A stretch of DNA of 64,000 nucleotides from Madurella fahalii. Lineage: Eukaryota > Ascomycota > Sordariomycetes > Sordariales. This document shows positions 32,482 through 44,095 of this stretch, piece after piece. Location: contig CM056878.1 in the NCBI GenBank assembly GCA_029876055.1, positions 1,984,001 through 2,048,000 on the forward strand, given 5' to 3'. The position numbers and the translations under genes were made by a program. The notes below the pieces were generated by a model. It was not told the DNA's origin, did not search any database, and was given only the letters and a program-made list of their open reading frames with translations. Each line of letters opens with the position of its first letter. The stretch's first letter is position 1.

Positions 32482-34466
32482 ATGGACTCTGTTCTGCGCC
32501 AGTCCAAGGCCATGTGCCCCTTCATGCGGAAAGCGACCGCTGCGGGGCTCCGCGCCATGTCGACGGCCGTGACGTCCGCCGCTCCCGCCGCTTCCCCGTG
32601 CGGCGGTGCCATCTCCAAGCTGCAGGTGCTTGCCCGCCGCTGCCCCGTCATGGGCAAGGCTATGGCGATTCAATCGGCTCGCCTTGGCCACACTCCCGCC
32701 GGTTTTCCCGGTGTCGCCGCCAAGGCCGGCATGGCGACTTTCTCGGGCCACGGGAAGGTCGGGAAGGCCAAGCTCCACACCAGCCGCTCCCAGGATGCGC
32801 AGGCCGTTGAGGGCTCGCTGTTCAACGGCCGCGAGAAAGGTTAGTTACACTGAGGTTTCTTTATGAGCGAGAGCGTCTACTGACATCTGCCCACTTTGCA
32901 GTCCAGCTGCCTCCCCGGATCCCGACCAAGCAGCATGTCGGCGCAAGCCCGGCCGTCAGCGCTCACGCCGGTGCCCCTGAAACGAGCAAGGCCAAGTTCG
33001 ACTATGAAGCCTTTTACAACCAGGAGCTGGAGAAGAAGCACAAGGACAAGTCGTACCGCTACTTCAACAACATCAACCGCCTGGCCAAGGAGTTCCCCCG
33101 CGCGCACATGGCTAGCAAGGAAGAGAAGGTTACCGTTTGGTGCGCCAACGACTACCTAGGCATGGGCCGCAATCCGCAGGTCCTGAAGGCGATGCACGAG
33201 ACGCTCGACGAATACGGCGCCGGCGCCGGCGGCACTCGGAATATTTCCGGCCATAACAAGCACGCGGTAGAGCTTGAGCACACGATTGCCAAACTCCACG
33301 CCAAGGAGGCGGCGCTGGTTTTCAGCTCGTGCTATGTTGCTAACGACGCAACGCTCGCTACGCTGGGCAGCAAGATGCCCGATTGCGTCATCCTGTCGGA
33401 CAGCCTGAACCACGCCTCGATGATCCAGGGCATCCGCCACTCTGGCGCAAGGAAGATCATCTTCAAGCACAACGACGTGCGCGATCTCGAGGAGAAGCTG
33501 GCGTCGCTGCCGCTCGACGTCCCCAAGATCATCGCTTTTGAGTCCGTTTACAGCATGTGCGGCTCGATCGGCCCCATCGAAGAGATCTGCGACCTCGCCG
33601 AGAAGTACGGTGCCATCACCTTCCTCGACGAAGTGCACGCAGTCGGCATGTACGGCCCACATGGCGCGGGCGTGGCGGAGCACCTCGATTTCGAGGCGCA
33701 CGCTCAAGGGCGTCCGCGCGGCACCATCATGGACCGCGTCGACATCATCACAGGCACTCTGGGCAAGGCCTACGGCTGCGTGGGCGGCTACATCGCGGGC
33801 AGCTCCAAGCTCGTAGATACCGTCCGCTCGCTCGCACCCGGCTTCATCTTCACCACTTCGCTGCCGCCAGCGGTCATGGCCGGTGCCCGGGCGGCCATCG
33901 AATACCAAATGACGCACACGGGCGACCGCCGTCTGCAGCAGCTCCACACGCGCGCTGTCAAGGAGTCGCTCCGTGAGCGCGACATCCCCGTGATCCCCAA
34001 CCCGAGCCACATCATCCCCATCCTGGTCGGCAATGCCGAGCTCGCCAAGCAGGCCAGCGACAAGCTCCTTCAGGATCACGGCATCTACGTGCAGAGCATC
34101 AACTACCCTACGGTGCCCGTCGGCCAGGAGCGCCTACGCGTCACGCCCACCCCGGGTCACACAAAGGAGTACCGCGACGAGCTGGTCAACGCTATCGAGT
34201 CCATCTGGACCGAGCTCGGCATCAAGCGCACGAGCGAGTGGGCCTCCGAGGGCGGCTTCATTGGAGTCGGTGAACCCAACGCCGCGCCCGAGGAGCCGCT
34301 CTGGACGGATGAGCAGCTGGGAATTGCCGAGGCGGCGCGGACGCTGTTGCAGGCTGCCGAGGCTGAGAAACTGCAGGAGCAGAAGCAGATGATGACGGGG
34401 GGGCTGACCGAGAGGCTTCTTGAACGAGAGATGAAGGGGGTTAGAGCCGCCAGCGTGGCAGCTTAA
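32482..34466 (+). CDS. HEM1: 5-aminolevulinate synthase, mitochondrial, 640 aa (2 exons)
   Basis: PLP-dependent enzyme condensing glycine and succinyl-CoA, the first step of heme synthesis in the mitochondrial matrix. Exons are 32482-32839 and 32902-34466 (donor GTTAGT). The long N-terminal presequence is rich in Arg, Ala and Ser. It carries two Cys-Pro heme-regulatory-type motifs, C12-P13 (KAMCPF) and C54-P55 (RRCPVM). The catalytic core starts near [20 protein letters not shown]. It contains [46 protein letters not shown] and the PLP-lysine motif [14 protein letters not shown] (Lys about 408). The C-terminal extension after the core is helical and acidic. Heme feedback on import through the CP motifs is inference from other ALAS proteins. 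Confidence 0.96.
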
Positions 34467-37039
34467 AACCCAGCCCACCTTCAACCCCGGTTTCTTTGAA
34501 TGGACGGGGTTCTCTGTTTTCACTTCTCTCCCGGTCGGTCGGTCGGTCGGTCGGTCCATCCGTCCGTCCTATCCCGGGCGTCGCTGCTGCTACTTATTAT
34601 TAGGGGAGCTCATCCGACCACATGCGTGTACGCGCACACATACACAAACTCACACTCTCGTACAAACGCAACACGCACACGCACAGCGACTAACGTTCCT
34701 TGGAGCGAGCGGCAGCGATGAGGAATCTATTTTATCTCGTGTGGTTTGGGGCGATACACAGTCAAAACTGTGTGTTTGGAGATGCGTTATGCTGCGTTGC
34801 GTGTGACTCGGGGATAAAAAGGTTTCGCTTCGTTGTCTATGCGCTGCTACCGTCCGAACACGATGGTGCGCCGCGCTGGACTGATGATCATGACCTCATT
34901 CTCGGACGTATTTAGACCGAGGGAGGTCGTTTTGCACAAAACTTGTTACAGAAAGAACTGGACAATTATATTGGCTGGCCTTCTCAGGTTGAGAAGCCTT
35001 TTTGCCATGCTGTTTTGACGTTCCTTGCCAGCTTCCTGAGAGTGAGAGTGAGAGTAATACGTTGCTCGGTGTCGCAATTGTTAGGTCTTGCCATATCATG
35101 TGGCCCCGGTACTCGGGGTAGACAGCCCCCTCCACATTGTGTTTCACCAAGCCGCCTTCGCTGGGTCCGGTAAAGGTCGACGGAGGGGTCGAATTGACAC
35201 GTCAAGTCTGCCTTGGCTCGAAGCTAGCTACGAACCGCCATCCCGGTGCGAATCACTAGACACAGCACGGCACCACACCCAATAATAGGCCAAGAACACG
35301 GAAAAGAGCAGATGGCTGAGAACATTTACGCTTCAGCATGGCTTCGATCGTGTTGGCGATCAACTTCTCTTGCTGTAGGGTGATGGAAGCCAGCTCTGTT
35401 TTTGGGGAACTACTAGGGCGGCGAAAAGGAATTTGAGGCATGGCATGAGAGGAGGCGGGCTAAAATTTATGTGTAATGGCCACCGATTTCTCGGTCGATG
35501 GTGCCGTAGACAATGTTATCGAGAGCTGTTGGCATGGCGATGGGAAGCGAGCTTCGTCTGGGATCAAGAGAATTCATAAGAAAAGGGACGGATCTGGCAC
35601 GGCAAGCTCACGAGGACGCACGTGCCTCGTCTTTCAATGGGGTGAAAAGGCTTCTGACAGGCTTTTCGGTCGTAGATGCTATTGCAGGCTCGTCCCTGGG
35701 TCACGGCCAATGCTCCCGAGGCCAACAAATTGACTTCCTCCCTAAATCTACCACACTTTCTTATAGCATTCATGACGACTGCATCGACGTTCAAATCAGT
35801 TCTTCTAAACGCGTGGGATATGAGAAGCATCAGCTTGCGGGTTCAGTTTTGCACACTGCCCTGTCGATTCTCCTGGCTGTTTTGGTCCTTCCACCAAGGT
35901 GATATGGCCCGTGCGTGCACGTGGGTTTCCAGGTGCGATGCGCAAACGGGCCCGCTGCGGGGCTCCTTGGCGATCGTGGAGACTAAGCATATCTAAGGTA
36001 CGGATAATGGACTTAGGTATGCGGCCAAACGGATACCTACAAGAAGATAGGATAGAGTGCAGTGCATCATCATCTGCTGCTGGTACCACGGGTGTGATGC
36101 CACCAAACGGGAGCCCATGAGATGAAATTGTGCTGCTGAAATCTGCCCTTCGTTCACGGAGATCTCCCAAGCTCAATGCCGCGCGGCTACTGACTCTCTT
36201 ACGATCGTGATCCCGAATTCTCCTGCGGATACTAAGCAAGAGAAGCTCAAAATCTGTGGGACCGAGAAAAGCCCATCCTCTGCTTCCACCCCCGGCTTGA
36301 GCGGATGGTGTTGGGCTGGACAACCTGAGCGAGAGGCTGAAGTAGTGGATCCATGGCAACCATGTCATATCCCCTGCAACCGACCCAAATTGCGCACCAA
36401 CCAATCTCGACCCTCTGATAATGCGAAGCGGAGCCGGAGTAAATCTGACAATCCGACGGAGCCGGACACATTCACAATTCCCCCGGCCCCGTCCAAGGGA
36501 AGATGTGTAAGTCGCTGACAACGCGTTGATTGATTGCTCTCAGATCACTGCAGGCGCGGCCTCGCTGTGCGTTGCGTGTTCCTTCGGTGCCCTGCCCCAA
36601 CCAAAACTGAGCCGCTGGGGTGGCTGTACATTGGTTTGATGACGACTGGCCCTGTTCCTCTTGTTCTTTGTTGGGATTAATAATTTCTGTTTGAAAAATC
36701 GTCCTTCGCGCACTTGACAAGGCAAGGAGAGAAGAATGCGCTGAGGTTGAATGTCCGTCGGCACTGCAATCCTTTCTCAGCCGAACGACCAACTAGTCTC
36801 TTGACTTTCTACGGCTGCCAATTCTTCAGCTTTATACACATATATATCATTTGTTCCAAAACCCACGCTTGTCCCGTTTTGTACGCGACACTCCGTCCCC
36901 GTTCTCCGTCTCCGTTCCTGTCCATCGGCACCGGCGTATGCGGCCGGAGACGCGGCAGTTTGGGAAGCCGGCGGATACCCTCTGTAAGCGGACTTGGCGG
37001 CCGACAGACACAAGAACTTGCACGCTGCGGTACGGCGCC
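34467..37039. other. 2.6-kb intergenic region
   Basis: Between HEM1 and the Zn2Cys6 gene. It contains a GGTC tetranucleotide run (34533-34556) and CA-rich sequence (34620-34685). A short minus-strand ORF at 35256-35441 has an ATG, but I cannot extend or identify it. Nothing else supported. Confidence 0.5.
34533..34556. repeat. GGTC tetranucleotide microsatellite, 6 copies
   Basis: Six perfect GGTC units, followed by degenerate related sequence, about 70 nt after the HEM1 stop; probably in its 3' UTR. Confidence 0.9.
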
Positions 37040-39814
37040 ATGGCGGCGGTCGGGTCATCCACTTCTGTAGTGGCCAAGGTCCTCAAAGGCCCAAGGGCAT
37101 GCACCACCTGTGCCAGAGCAAAATCTAGATGCATCCCGGGGCCCAAGGGACAGGAGAAGTGCGAGCGGTGAGTGGAAGGGGTCGTTCTCTATTGACTCTG
37201 TTCTTCGTGTTCGGTTGCCGCCCCGCTCCAGCCCTGGCCCGTTGTGAAATTCACCTCTTCCCGAGGACAGTTACGGTAGCTTTTAGAGGCCTGTAAACCC
37301 CCTACCCTTCATTGATGTCCAGCTCTCTCGAGCCACGGCCGCTAACCCAGTTTCAACTAAAGATGCCACCGGCTACGCAAACCATGCTCCTCGCAGACCC
37401 CGGCGCCACCACGTAAACGCAAGGAGCCGAAACCTACACGCGTGGCTGAGCTCGAGCGGCGCCTCGAAGACCTCACGGCCCGCATCGAGTCCGTCCAGCG
37501 CCTGGGGTCAACCGTGCAGAGCCCGCCTGACTCGGAGGATCATTGCGCCCCTCCTCGGGCGCCCGGGGTCTCCAAGGGCCCACGGGGATCGGTGATACCG
37601 CCCAATGCTTGCGCTTCCGCGCCTAACTTTGGCCGGGATTGTTGGTCATCCCAGTTTGCACATCTGTTCCCTAAAAAGAGCATCTTCGAAGCTCCGGATG
37701 AGCAGCAGCAGCAACAGGAGCGGATGGCGATTGGCCGTATGGAGGTAGCGGTAGGCGCTGACACCCCGTCTCTAGCGCCCGTTTTAGCTCCTCCTCTTCC
37801 TCCTGGCCCTGGGTCTGCTTCGACGGCAATCAGTTCCCCGAACAGACCTTTCTGCCAGCAGCCATCACCCCAGCCGCCGCAGCGACAGGCGCAAAGCCTA
37901 TGGCCTCATGAGGACGAGGCCGAGAGCCTGCTGGCCGAATACAAGACCCACATGGGTCATCTGAACCCGTTCGCTATCGTGCCACCGCGCATGTCATCGG
38001 CTGAACTGCGGGAGCAGAAGCCCTTCCTCTGGAAGGCCATCATGACGCAGTCGTGCCTTTTCGACGGACCACGGCAGATTGCGCTCGGTAACGAGCTGCT
38101 GAGGGAGATTTCCGAGGCCGCCTTTATGAAGCCGCAGAAAAGCCTCGATCTATTGCAAGGGTTGCAAATCCTCATTTCCTGGTTAGTCCTTCGCTCCCAG
38201 GGATGTTGTCAGAGGCCCGAAACTGGATGCTGACCATCTTGCCGGGCTGTTGGTAGGTTCCATTACAACCTCAACAAATTCCAGATGACGAACCTCCTGT
38301 TTCTGGCGCGGTCAATCACAGCTGGTCTTGGCTTCGCCGAGACAGGAGCCCTACCAGATAAAGGGGGATATACCTCTGAGAGCTTGGAGAAGATGCGGGC
38401 GTTCGCCGGCACCTACTACCTCGTTACCATGTGCGTGCCCATTGTCTGGACCTAGCCGGGTGTGCGGCCCCTGACATGACAGGTATCAGAACGTTCACGA
38501 CGAACAAGAAGCCTGACGGTCTGATGAACACGTCGTACCTGACGACCTGTTGCCGGGCACTCCACAGCCAGATGGAGTATCCCACGGACGAGCTTCTCGT
38601 CCACCTGGTCCGCGCGCAACAGCTATCACAGAGCATATCTCAGGGGCACGCCAGACGCAACGCTACCCCCAGGGAGAACCAAGTACCCGAGGCGGCCTTC
38701 GTCCAGGGCTTGCGAGACCGTATCCGGGCGTTCGCGGTCGGCCTTCCGCCGCATATCAGGGTTAACCGTGAGTATCCCTTTCCAGATCTTATTAGTTTTT
38801 TTTTTTTTTTTTTTTTTTGCCGAGTAAAGGCCGAGCTGACATGACAGCGCCCCATAGCATCCATCATTGGCCATCTCCAAGTAGCCGAACTCATCCTCTA
38901 TGAAAATATCTTGCCAGAGCTCTCCTGGTGCCCCTTGTCGGTGCTCTCGGGCGGACAACAATCGGCAGCCCCTACTCCGGGCTCGACGGCAGACCCAGAC
39001 CCGGAACACCTCGAGCTGCTGTGGACGTGCGTGCGTGCCGTACGTGCGTATATGACCAACCGGTTTGCAAACGAGATAGGCGACTATCCGCGCTACATGT
39101 GCATGTCCTCGTTTGATTTGACCTATGTGTTTCTGACGATGCTCAAGTTGGCGTCGCTCCAGGTTCCAGGTTGGGACTTGGCCAGAGCCAGGGATGAATT
39201 GTGTTTCGACGGTAGGCACCCACCCCCGGGGCGCAGATGGGAGGGTCTGATGAGGTGCCAGAGCTAATGCTAAATCTTGATATGTACCATTAAGACTGTG
39301 TGACGCAGCTAATCAAAGATATGGAGCACACTGCCGAGAGACGCAAAAGGAGGCGAAGACACGTTGCCGGTGGCGGGAGTGGCAGCCCTAGCAGAGACAA
39401 CGACGGACATATCGGGTCGGTGTCAGCGGACGAACAGGGAGAGCGAGAAGCCGAAGATCCTTTTTCCAAAGTGGCGCGTAAGATCCGCAGCGTAAAGGAT
39501 CAAGTCCTGGTAGGTTTCTGGGCCCGTCCGGGGTAGAACGAGTCGCTCACTTTGGTGGTTTCCTTTAGCTCGCCAGGTTTGACAACGTCTACACCACCTC
39601 GCAGCCGGCGCAGGCCTCCAGCTGTGATTGCGACCCAGTGCCCATGACACTCGCCGACGCGACGCAAGACCTGATGCAGGATCTGGGGGGCGGCCTCTGG
39701 CAGGACGTGATGAGCAGCATGCCCGACTGGAATGCTTTTATTCTCGGCGAGTCGGTAGATTGGGCTGCCGTTTTTGCGAACTACGACATGGGCGAGCCAG
39801 GGTACGCGCAATGA
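37040..39814 (+). CDS. Zn2Cys6 fungal transcription factor, 737 aa (7 exons)
   Basis: Exons are 37040-37167, 37363-38181, 38257-38430, 38490-38767, 38858-39211, 39295-39509 and 39569-39814; the sum is 738 codons. The binuclear zinc cluster starts ACTTCARAKSRC and spans exons 1-2, ending KCERCHRLRKPC, giving all six cysteines. A basic linker (RKRKEPKPTR) and a short coiled coil (VAELERRLEDLTARIESVQ) for dimerisation follow. Then come a Pro/Gln-rich region and the fungal 'middle homology' type helical domain (YYLVTITFTTNKKPDGLMNT, IIGHLQVAELILYENILPEL). For introns 3 and 4 the acceptor was chosen by frame: the first AG would cause stops or lose the domain sequence. Intron 4 contains a T23 run. 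The target pathway is unknown and the neighbours give no clue. Confidence 0.86.
38796..38818. repeat. T23 homopolymer inside an intron
   Basis: Uninterrupted run of 23 T in intron 4 (38768-38857) of the Zn2Cys6 gene, upstream of the acceptor; it acts as an extreme polypyrimidine stretch and is prone to length error. Confidence 0.85.
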
Positions 39815-40523
39815 GTTCCAGTAAGATGGCAGAATGGATCTTTGGGCAGTTTGATTCTCTTGAGAAGCGGTTATGCTACAATATACCGTTGTTTTGACGG
39901 CGCGCAGTCTAAGCCCTGGGGAGCCATATTGAATAGAGTACTACCCAATGCCAATTATTTCAACGGCAGTCACCGTCGATGGCACTGGTCTCATGCCGTG
40001 GTTGCTTTCCCCTTCCTGGAGGAAACGCCGGGGAGAAGACGGCCGGTTTTCGGCGCCAGTATGGTGCGGGATTTTACGGCCTTGAAATTGGGTAGAGACA
40101 CCTAGCGTTCTGATTTCGAGGGCTTCGTTCTCTGCCTCGTTGTGTAGAGCGAATCTTCTGTCCTACTGAATTCTGCAAATGCCGTACTGTACAGCACATG
40201 TACAGGTTTGCAATGGATATGTATGTAACTCCTCGTCAGGTCCATTTTCCAAACATCATGTCCCGCCACCACTCCTGGACCTGTACTTGTCACAGTTTTC
40301 CGACTTCAACTTCGCTCAAAGATACGGCTCATACAGGTGGGGCTGGACTTGATGTTCGCAAATAGAACGAAAAGCCTCGGTCCATTCCCCCACATCCGGC
40401 ACTGAAAAAGTTCAATTCGACCCCTCCCCCGCAATCTTGGATCAGTCGATACCTCATAGAGCTTAACGGTAGCTTCATACAGCATAACACCTGACGGTAC
40501 ACAAACAAAGGAGTGTGGCAAAG
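39815..40523. other. intergenic between Zn2Cys6 gene and ADE13
   Basis: 0.7 kb holding the 3' end of the regulator gene and the ADE13 promoter. No specific element or gene identified. Confidence 0.5.
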
Positions 40524-43134
40524 ATGTCGAGCTACGACAAATACCAGGCAAGTTCCCAATTGCCTCTTTCGCCACGCACGAAGTTGGCTGTCTGCCCCTG
40601 CGCGAGCTAGCTTCGTGTGGTCAAGATTGAGCATCGCCAGGTAGCCAGGCCAGTGGTCGCTAATCATGACTTTAGACCCCTCTCAGCACGAGGTACGCCT
40701 CGCAGGAGATGATGACCATCTTCTCGGCCCGCGAGCGTGTCAGCACCTGGCGCCAGCTCTGGGTTTGGCTGGCCGAAGCCGAGCAGGAGCTGGGGCTGGC
40801 CATCCCGGACGAGGCCCTCGAGCAGATGCGTGCCCACGTAGTCGTGTCGGACAAGGCATTTGCGGTTGCCCGCGACTACGAGGCCAAGTTCCGCGTATGA
40901 CACGTACTTCTTTGGTCCCTTGACCGCGTTGAATCGACGGTGTGCTGACGGCGGGAAACAGCACGACGTCATGGCTCACGTCCATGCCTACGGTGAGGTA
41001 CGCTGTCGGCTTCTCTGCAGACTGTGCTGCTGCTTCACGGCGGCAGACAGCTTGGAAGTGACTTTGCCGGACTGGTGTAACTGAACGGTATGCAGGACGC
41101 ACCTGCTGCCGCCGGCCATATCCATCTCGGTGTAAGTGGGCCTCATGTTGTCCAGACTGAACCTCCTGGTTACGCAAGATATTGTGAGCTGGCTCTAATC
41201 CCGCAATAGGCAACTAGCTGTTATGGCAAGTCTCTCTCTCTCTCTCTCTCTCTCCTTTTTGCGTCCTTAGAGTTGCGAGCCACCCGGAATGACTCGCCGC
41301 CCCTCTTCTAATCCGAACGACTACGCACTAACATGGCTACTAAGTCACCGACAATGCCGACTTGATATTCCAGAAGCGTGCTCTGGATCTTATCCTTCCC
41401 AAGTTGGCCAAGGTCATCCAGAACCTCCAGGAATTCGCCCTGAAGTACAAGGACATGCCCACTCTGGGTTTCACCCACTATCAGCCGGTAAGCCGGGACA
41501 AGTCGTCTTGGAAGGGTCCAGTTGTGCTAATAACAACCGTATCAGGCCCAACTCATTACTGTTGGTATGAATGACGCTTCTCCTCCTCCCAGCCATGGAA
41601 CTCAGGTCCTAACACCCACAAAGGCAAGCGTGCGGCTCAGTGGATTCAGGAGCTCATGATGGACCTGGAAGATATCGAGACTGTCCGTGAAAGACTTCAG
41701 TTCAGAGGTGCCCAGGGCACCACGGGCTCGCAGGCAACCTTCTTGGAGCTCTTTGACGGGGACGCCGACAAGATCACGAAGTTGAATGAGGTGAGAGAAG
41801 GACCCTGTAAATCACGCTGCCTACCAGCTAACGTCCCAAGATTCTATGCAAAAAGGCTGGCTTCCCCTCCACCTACGCGATCTCCACCCAGACCTACACC
41901 AGAAAGGTGAAGCTCCCACTGGTAGCTCCTGGAACCCCTATTAACATGCCAAGGTCGATCTCCGGGTTGCCAATGCCGTCTGCGCCCTTGGCGCCACAGC
42001 AGAGCGGATCTGCTCCGACATTCGTCACTTGGCGAACCTAAAGGAGATGGAAGAGCCGTTTGAGAAGAGCCAGATCGTGAGACTGCCCGTTCACCCATTT
42101 ACAACCACATGCTAAGTAAGAACAGGGAAGCTCTGCGATGGCCTACAAGGTGGGAGACACTTCACAGACACCCGGGCAGGGGCGATGCTAACCTAGCCGT
42201 CAGAGAAACCCTATGAGGTCTGAACGCATCGCAGCCCTCGGCCGCAAGCTCGCCCGTCTGCCAGCCAATTTCACAGCCACGTTTGAGACGCAGTGGTTTG
42301 AGAGAACGTAAGTCAAGTACAATACCTCGTTACCCGCTTGGCTGTCATGCTGACTGAGGTCACAGACTCGACGACAGTAAGTTCACCCCTGACGACCCGT
42401 GACCTCGTATCCACCACGTATCAATGTTCACCCGTCGACTTGAACAGGTGCCATTCGCCGGATGGATATTCCCGAGATGGTTAGACTTAACCCGCCATAA
42501 GTCCGTGGATGTTGCGCTGATCTGTTTCACAGTTCTTACTAGCCGACTCCATTCTCCTTACCTTGGACAATGTGACGAACGGTCTCGTCGTCTATCCGAA
42601 TGTCATCCGGTCTCGCATTGACCAGGAACTCCCATTCAGTACGTTAATGAGGCCCGGCGTTCTTCTATATCCTCGCAATACTGACTGATACTCTTCCTAG
42701 TGGCTACTGAGTCGATCCTGATGAAGTTGTCCACTCATGGCGTGTCCCGCCAGGAAGCTCACGAGGAGGTCCGCGTCCTAGTATGTACCAACGCAGAATC
42801 GATGAAATCTTGGACGGAACGCTGACAGATGGCAGTCCCATCAAGCTAGCGATGTTGTTAAGCAGCAGGGTGGCCGGAATGACCTCCTGGAGCGCATCAA
42901 GAGGACCGAGTTCTTCAAGGTACGTTTGCAGGATGGCTGGCGGCCCTGATAGACGAGACTAACGCTGTCACACAGCCCGTCTGGGATGAGATTGACAGCC
43001 TAGTGGACCCCAAGCTGTTCATCGGCAACAGCCCAAAGATTGTCGAGGATTACTGCAACGGCGAGGTGGCCCAGAAGCTGGCCAAGTACAAGGACACACT
43101 AGAGAATGCCCTGACAGCCCAGCTGTCGATTTGA
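40524..43134 (+). CDS. ADE13: adenylosuccinate lyase, 482 aa (18 exons, two GC-AG introns)
   Basis: Homotetrameric lyase acting twice in purine synthesis (SAICAR to AICAR; adenylosuccinate to AMP). Exons: 40524-40547, 40676-40894, 40962-40997, 41096-41131, 41210-41225, 41345-41487, 41546-41564, 41624-41790, 41841-41906, 41954-42076, 42126-42149, 42204-42307, 42366-42376, 42448-42479, 42533-42638, 42701-42780, 42836-42919, 42976-43134. They sum to 483 codons. The protein starts [20 protein letters not shown]. It has [47 protein letters not shown] and the fumarase-superfamily signature [20 protein letters not shown]. Introns 1 and 5 use GC donors (both GCAAGT). Length equals what I recall for yeast Ade13. 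Introns are 47-128 nt. No missing key residue seen. Confidence 0.95.
41231..41255. repeat. TC dinucleotide run in ADE13 intron 5
   Basis: About 12 TC units immediately after the GC donor of intron 5. Confidence 0.85.
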
Positions 43135-43950
43135 TACAGCCATATCAAGGTACTCGCCAAAAGAGGGGGTAGATCGGACATGATGCGCGTCATAATAGAA
43201 AAGGAAATAGGGGGCTAAAAGGGAGCATGCCTCCCCTGGATTTGGGGGCAGCACTGCGGGGCTGATCAAGGCTGATCGAGGGATGAACTAGAACATGGCA
43301 AAAGGGCCTCAATAAACTCTGTGGATGAGCGGATGTGACGAGCCAAAACTGTGCAGTCCGAGAACCTGGGGCAAGGAGGGATACACGAGTGACAAACCCC
43401 ACAGTTTTAATTCACGGAGCATGCCACAAGGGCCGTGCCGGAAATATCTTGCATGCCACGTCGGACATTTTTTCTCGTGCGGCTTCCCCCTATCACCGTC
43501 CATGGCTGGGTAATCTCGGGGAAGGGGAAGCCTTGTGGGGTATTTACCCGCTTCTGGGCAGCCCTTGGAACCATCCGCCCAAGACTCCGGCAGACTCACG
43601 ACAAATAGAGGAAGAGTAAATGTCTGAGATTGCTCAGGGTGACGCTGGGCCATCCATTCTACGACTGGATAAATCAGGGACCGTTGCTTCGTCCACTGGC
43701 TGACACCCTCCGTTCTAGATGGGACGGTGAGAAGGGCGCTGCACTGGCTGAGCCTGGACCGGAAGGGCATCACATGAAGGGATAGAGGCTGGCGGCGATC
43801 AGGAACGACGCGGGGAAACCAGCATAATACCAGGCGCGAGTGCTAGAACAACAATGTCCGACGAAGGCAATTAATATGCCGTATACGAGCAATATCTACA
43901 TCCACGTGAATGGAGGGGGAAGGGAGAAATAGGGTTGCGGAGCAGATGGA

Positions 43951-43957
43951 GGCTAAG
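43951..43957 (+). promoter_or_regulatory. possible XlnR/Xyr1 site (GGCTAAG)
   Basis: Fits the GGCTAR consensus of the xylanase activator XlnR. It lies 20 nt upstream of the TATA box of a predicted xylan-degrading enzyme gene. Context gives it some weight; a single short site is weak evidence. Confidence 0.4.
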
Positions 43958-43976
43958 AGCGTACACAACTCCAACG

Positions 43977-43983
43977 TATAAAA
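43977..43983 (+). promoter_or_regulatory. TATA box of GH30 gene
   Basis: TATAAAA, 113 nt before the last base upstream of the ATG at 44096. A good match and plausible spacing for an inducible fungal secreted-enzyme gene. Confidence 0.55.
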
Positions 43984-44095
43984 CGTGTGTACGAGAATGA
44001 GATCTACCCGCTTAGGTACTAGAGCTCGTTTCTAAAACCAACCGCCCCGTAACCGAGTGACTCGTTACCACCGAGACACAGGCTGTTCGCCCATC

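Larger units (their letters stand above)
43135..44095. other. intergenic, ADE13 3' end and GH30 promoter
   Basis: 0.96 kb. The right part is the GH30 promoter (see 43951 and 43977). A GGCTAAA heptamer at 43213-43219 and a CTGGGG (CreA-type SYGGRG) hexamer at 43376-43381 also occur; both are short enough to arise by chance. A 154-codon minus-strand ORF here is not supported. Confidence 0.5.

Noticed and set aside
35256..35441. 61-codon minus-strand ORF starting MPQIPFRRPSSSPK, possible first exon (donor GTAAAT)
   Set aside because: The start looks protein-like, but I could not find a following exon or any family resemblance.
43309..43773. 154-codon minus-strand ORF downstream of ADE13
   Set aside because: No domain and low-quality composition; it overlaps the probable GH30 promoter.
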